From positions 15,733,001 to 15,797,000 of the forward strand of contig CM020509.1 of NCBI GenBank assembly GCA_009823395.1: a DNA stretch of 64,000 nt, in the 5' to 3' direction. This DNA is from Thamnaconus septentrionalis. Lineage: Eukaryota > Chordata > Actinopteri > Tetraodontiformes > Monacanthidae. Below are positions 59,901 through 64,000 of the stretch, piece by piece. Position numbers and translations under genes: made by a program. Each line of letters begins with the position of its first letter. The stretch's first letter is position 1. The notes under the pieces are model-generated. The model saw nothing but the letters and a program-made list of their open reading frames with translations, made no database searches and was not told the DNA's origin.

Positions 59901-62900
59901 CTAGTAGTTAGCTCTTTTTGCGAGCTTTCACACTTGAGGCCTTTCATTTAGCAGCTAAATGGAAAGTGCCAGGCTCCGCTCTGGGGACACAGATTCACCA
60001 AAGTGCACCTCCTCAGGAAGGGGCGTAACTGTAACTCAAGTACCTGCGTGTCCCGAGAGTGGAGGTATGCTTTCAGTCAGCAAAGGGGCCGTGCCTGTTT
60101 TCGACCGACGGGCATGCGGAGAATGTAAATGATCGTGTCGTTACTTATCCTCGGGCACCTGAGAAATCATCAGCGCCCAAACGACGCTTTTCCTGTCAGC
60201 GCCCGCCTCGTCATCGCCAAGTCATTGTGTAAGCGGTGAGCTCACCGTGGCTAACTGCCTGACGGAGCACAAAAGGCCCCCATTGACACATTTCTCATCT
60301 CCTCAGTCATGTGCTCACGATGGAAATTTATTTGTCAACAGACGAGCGACTGGTGGATTTGAAATGTCAAAAGCAAGCCCAGGCGAACTGAGGCTGCAAA
60401 AGCGCCTCCCTGGATGGCGGCGACAGAGATTGAGCTCCTGCCAAACACACGCACTCGAGTTTCCACCCATTGAGGAAGTGGATGGAAGTTCTTCCTGTAC
60501 ACAATCAACACCCTTCCTGTCTCCAGCCGCTGTCTCGGGGTTGAGGGCACGGGGTTTATTTGGAATATTAGACAAGCGTTATTGCTCCGGCCGGGCCTGG
60601 AGGCCAACACTCTGGCCTAGCCTGGCCTGGCCTGGCCTGGCTCTGAGGCAACCAGAAACAGACCCCCTGACAAAAGGTCAACTATTTGACCCCCCCCGTC
60701 TGCTTTTGTTATTCTGTTTTAGGGCCGCATTCCTTTGAGGACAATTTATTTTTCTTTTTTCTTTGCGGTATTTACAATGAGTGACAGCTCTGTTTTCCAC
60801 CACAGCAGGCTCTGGGAGCCCTTACAGTTTTTTTTGTTGTTTTTTTTAACCCCGTCTGCCGCTGGATTAATTTCTTTCTTTCTGTCATAACACGCCTTTG
60901 TCTTCACCGTGCTGATTGGCATCTGGGTCATGCTGAGCTAATTTGGGGAGGTCTCCAGCCGCCTCACGGCATAATTGTGTTTGTTTCTTTGAATGAAACT
61001 TCTTAAACCCACTTAATCCCATGTGTGGGACTCTTACATAAAAGTGCCTGTAAATCATCCGGCCTGTCACTGTTTCCATGAGCTTCCAACCAGAATCAGG
61101 CCACGGCGCTGATCCCAAATAACACCTTCCCAGCATTTGACCTTTGGAGCCTGGCGAGAATTACTGTACTGTATGAACCTGCATGGGTGACCCATGTGTC
61201 ATAGCGACACACCCTTTTTTTTTCTTTCCTTTTTTTTCTCGTTGTTTGTCGGTTAAACATTACCTCACTTTAAAGCCTCAGCCACAGGGCCGGGCCACAG
61301 CGAAGCCTTTGCCAGCCCGCCTGCCTTGGGTCATGTGACCGTGTGATGATCCTAGGAGACAGTCGCCACACAAACACGTCTCACCTGCTGAGTAAGAGAG
61401 CTCGTTGGCTGCGTTGGCGCAGAGCGGCTCCTCTGCGCCTCAGTTTTGTGAATACAATATTTTTGGGGCGGCTGATAGGTTTGAGATTTTAAATAAAGTT
61501 CAATTCATGTTTTCTAGCAATAATATGTGTGCCTGCCCGAACTACCCAAGGAAGAGAAAAGTCCATCCTTTACAGGAAGTGGCAGAGTAGGAGGACACGC
61601 CTTGATGATGTCACCAAGTCAGTTGGAATTATATGGCACGGGTCATGTGACAAGCGTGAACTCAATAACAAACAAACAAACAACCAACAAATGGTGGTCA
61701 GTAGTACCTCAGCAGCAACTTTTCCCACTTAGTGATAACTTCCAATCAGGTCATGTTCTAAAGGTCACCTCCTAAAAAAATTGGCATTTTTGTGGGTTAG
61801 GCTGGCAACAAAGGGCTAACTGTGCTGTTTGTCTAAAGTTTTTCCCTGATAGGCTAAAAGATTTTTAGCCTATAAAATTTTTAATTTAATTTAATTTTAT
61901 TTTATTTCCTTATTTCTTTTAACCCTTTAGGCGCCATGGTTGCAAAATTGCGACAAGCGTCATTGCTGAATTAAACAGGCCATAGCTGTACATATGGTGC
62001 TAAAAGTAGTTACCACTTTACACCAGGAGATGGCAGACACCTGTGGCTTCAGTCTGAGCAGCATTTGTGGGGGGGTTTATATTCAGATTTTGGAGTATAA
62101 AGAGAGAGAAAGCCTCAGTCGAGGAGACGAGGAAGTGGTTGTAGTGGGAGCAGAGAGAGAAAGACGGCGAATTTTACCGAGAATACATTGCCGAGAGGTT
62201 TGTTCGTTGACGAAGTACTTCGTCAAGTAACGTCTGACTCAGATAACGAAGAGGAATATTCGCACTCTGACGATGATGTTCAGTCGTCCCGTGAGAGCGA
62301 GTCTGCCGGTGCGTCTTTACGCAGCGGCAGCGAGTCGATGCGCCACGACAGTCACCAAGCAGCGCATGCTTCACCTCAGCGTGGCCGGGGTGTAGTGGGA
62401 GTAATCGACGAATGAGGATGAGAGGACGTGGTGGGGGAAGCAGGAGTGCTCAAAACAAAAGTGGATAAAACATTTTGATGAACCTGTGGGGTATTGTGGA
62501 GACAAGGATCTGACATACAGACCGCTAGTCTGTGATCCAAAAACAAACAAACAAACAAAAAGTTTGGATTTACTGAAGCTTTTTCTCAATTACAGTATGG
62601 CTTTATCTCTAACCAATTTCAAGTCACAGCCATTTGAAATCTTGATATCAAAATTGAATATTTTCTTGAAAAAATTATGGCGCTTAAAGGGTTAATCTAT
62701 ATAATCTCCATTCCTTTCTATGGTATTGTTGCCGTAACATTTTCCCAATGTGGAATTAATAAAGGTTTCTTCTTCTTCTCCTTCTTCTTCTCCTTCTTCT
62801 TCTCCTTCTCCTTCTCCTTCTTCTTCACTCTATCTTTACATATTTTTGGATCATTATTCATGCGAAGCCATTTCCACAGGTTGAAAAGCAAACACGTATA

Positions 62901-63482
62901 AAACGGGTGGAATTCGCGACCTCCAAACCAACCCAGCTATTTCATCCCGGCTCGGTCTCGACATCATATTTATTTTAAAGGCTGACGTTGGGAATGTGCT
63001 TCCTGTGTGTGTTGCGGCTGACGCCCCAGACCGGGTTGTTTTGCCGCTATCATGAGCTCACCTCCCTTCCACGGCCGCCCGCCGCGCCGTGCATTAATGT
63101 GTAATTAGCGGAGGAGGTGTTTGAACAGCTCCGCCGCGGCCACCTTTAGCGCCATTCATTAAAGGGAGCTATTTAGGGGAAATGTGTTGCAGCTGCTGCT
63201 GAGCTCATTAGCGTCACGGCCTTTAGGTCAGCTGGAACAAGACGGCTCATTTGGCTCCCCGACGTTCCTTCAAAGTCGTAATTTCGGAGTCATGTTTAAA
63301 AAAAAAGAAAAAGGAAGAAAAAAACCCGTCTCAAAGATGTTGATTGTAACTTTTTTTCTCCCCCGCTTTTGCCCCCCCCTCCACTCCCCCCCCGTCCCCC
63401 ACCCCGCAGTTTCCATCCTCTGCTGCGTCTTCATCCTCTTCCTCTTCCTGTCTGAGCTGACGGGATTCATCGCCACTGAAAT
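53960..63482 (+). CDS. ergic1: ER-Golgi intermediate compartment protein 1 (ERGIC-32), first three coding exons
   Basis: Membrane protein cycling between ER, ERGIC and cis-Golgi, partner of ERGIC2/ERGIC3-type cargo receptors. Seen: exons 53960-53979, 59153-59214 and 63410-63482 join in phase and encode MPFDVRR, FDIYRKVPKDLTQPTYTGAF, then ISILCCVFILFLFLSELTGF and IATE. This is the cytosolic amino tail plus first transmembrane helix of ERGIC1, nearly identical to the mammalian protein. 155 nt (51 codons and 2 bases) of about 290 codons are present; the lumenal domain and second helix lie beyond the right edge. The gene is intact as far as visible. Neighbour order dusp1-ergic1 is the conserved vertebrate one. 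Confidence 0.96.
54987..55110 (+). repeat. GAACTGAAGT decamer repeat and possible retroelement tail
   Basis: About three GAACTGAAGT units run into AACTTTATTGTCATTGTCG, a phrase often seen in fish retroelement 3' ends. Family assignment is uncertain. Confidence 0.4.
57272..57667 (-). mobile_element. hAT-like MITE, copy 2 (inverted relative to copy 1)
   Basis: Shares ends and interior with 11434-11882 in reverse orientation (for example the GGGTCCAATGTGACCCA region and the ATTAATCGA motifs). Flanked by GCTACAAAC and GCTATAAAC, a one-mismatch direct repeat. The left end is mutated (ACGGATG for AGGGATG). No coding capacity. Confidence 0.8.
59153..59214 (+). CDS. ergic1: ergic1 coding exon 2
   Basis: 62 nt encoding FDIYRKVPKDLTQPTYTGAF, after a pyrimidine tract and CCGCAG; donor TTCA|GTAAGT. 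Confidence 0.95.
61849..61873. other. 11-bp inverted repeat with 3-nt loop
   Basis: ATAGGCTAAAA and TTTTAGCCTAT are exact reverse complements, separated by GAT, 45 bp left of the piggyBac-like insertion site. Confidence 0.8.
61923..62691 (+). mobile_element. piggyBac-like non-autonomous element
   Basis: Terminal inverted repeats CCCTTTAGGCGCCAT and ATGGCGCTTAAAGGG are bounded on both sides by TTAA (61919-61922 and 62692-62695), the diagnostic target duplication of piggyBac transposons. The 769-bp interior keeps only a short acidic reading frame, so the element depends on a transposase elsewhere. Confidence 0.85.
62188..62415 (+). pseudogene. Remnant resembling the acidic amino end of a piggyBac transposase
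   Basis: A 75-residue frame inside the element reads FVDEVLRQVTSDSDNEEEYS and continues Asp/Ser-rich, resembling the acidic leader of piggyBac transposases. The DDD catalytic core is absent, so it cannot be active. The assignment leans on the surrounding TTAA-bounded element. Confidence 0.5.
62766..62828. repeat. CTT/CTCCTT-rich simple repeat
   Basis: Polypyrimidine tract of mixed CTT and CTCCTT units. Confidence 0.9.
63410..63482 (+). CDS. ergic1: ergic1 coding exon 3 (first transmembrane helix)
   Basis: 73 nt encoding SILCCVFILFLFLSELTGF and IATE, after a long C-rich tract and CCGCAG; donor AT|GTAGGT in phase 2. Confidence 0.95.
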
Positions 63483-64000
63483 GTAGGTGTCTCCTGCAAT
63501 ATCCTGTGGCTGGAGCCCGGCCGATGGGCCCGCGGGGCTGTTTCTCGGTTGCCACACAACCCCGCAGGTGCCCTGTCGCTCTGAGACAAACAAGACCCAG
63601 AATCAGACTTAATCATAAAGGTGAAAGATCCCATTATGATGCAGTCTGCTCGGGCCCGGTGAGTGGAGCCAGCTCCCTCACAGGAAATTGGCTTTGTGCC
63701 TGCGTCAGCGTCTTGGCTTGTATGCAACAGGGTCTGTGTGTGTGTGTGTGTGTGTGTGTGGGGGGGGGGTGATTTAGGGAGGACGTGACATGAGGGAACT
63801 GGCTGAAAATAGACACACGAATGTCGCTGGTCGCGCAATTTGGGAAACGCAGACAAAAAAAACATTTGCAGTTTCTTTTTAACGCTTGTGTTGGTTTAAA
63901 GTCTCGTGTCGCGTGAAAATCAAAGAGAAAAGTTAATGTTTGAACAGAGCTCCACTTTGTCTAACGTGTCCTTTGCTTTCCTTTTTCTTCTTCCTCCCCC
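63483..64000 (+). other. ergic1: Start of ergic1 intron 3
   Basis: No exon seen. Includes a GT tract ending in a G run at about 63733-63769. The window closes in a pyrimidine tract (from about 63967) that could precede the exon 4 acceptor. Confidence 0.6.
63733..63769. repeat. (GT)n microsatellite followed by G run
   Basis: About 14 GT units and then about 9 G. Confidence 0.9.

Larger units (their letters stand above)
59215..63409 (+). other. ergic1: ergic1 intron 2
   Basis: About 4.2 kb. Contains a GGCCT tract near 60614-60641, a hairpin at 61849-61873, a piggyBac-like element at 61923-62691, a CTT-rich tract at 62766-62828 and an AT-motif-rich block near 63070-63180. No exon seen. Confidence 0.75.

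Noticed and set aside
62371..62589. Minus-strand frames in the piggyBac-like element
   Set aside because: No similarity to transposase; shadows of the opposite strand.
1..64000. CRISPR array, prokaryotic operon or integrated virus
   Set aside because: All direct repeats are microsatellites, MITEs or the two large duplications; genes are intron-bearing vertebrate genes and no viral gene was recognised.

Overview
This window is nuclear DNA from a ray-finned fish, probably a percomorph teleost. Genes are split by GT/AG introns. Dinucleotide and tetranucleotide microsatellites are dense, hAT-like and piggyBac-like DNA transposon remnants are present, and the gene order matches the vertebrate NEURL1B-DUSP1-ERGIC1 block. 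The species cannot be named from the sequence.

Layout: (1) 1-4302 (-): first coding exon of a melatonin receptor of the MTNR1A type, with the start of its long intron; the second coding exon lies beyond the left edge. (2) 9114-22767 (-): neurl1b, a Neuralized-type E3 ubiquitin ligase, complete in six coding exons (1770 nt, 589 residues). Its tiny first coding exon, which holds the start codon, is present twice because it lies in a tandem duplication (20276-22547 and 22548-24953). (3) 27446-32636: a second, separate tandem duplication (units of about 2.6 kb) in the gap upstream of neurl1b. (4) 32637-47055: about 14 kb without a recognisable gene, holding a CpG-rich island near 40.5-40.76 kb and several CTCF-like motifs. 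(5) 47844-49920 (-): dusp1, an immediate-early MAP kinase phosphatase, complete in four exons (1089 nt, 362 residues), with a TATA box and two CRE-type sites upstream. (6) 53960 to the right edge (+): ergic1, first three coding exons; the rest lies beyond the window.

The genes do not form an operon or a single pathway. neurl1b acts on Notch ligand endocytosis, dusp1 switches off MAP kinases, ergic1 works in ER-Golgi traffic, and the melatonin receptor is a Gi-coupled GPCR. dusp1 and ergic1 are divergent, about 3.7 kb apart, and both carry a palindromic CRE near the start.

The most notable observation is the pair of neighbouring, nearly identical tandem duplications. One of them duplicates the neurl1b promoter and start exon. 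Their differences are mostly homopolymer-length changes plus a few substitutions, so two alleles placed in series by the assembler is a leading explanation; a true recent duplication is the alternative. I found no convincing new enzyme system or defence-like system in the window.
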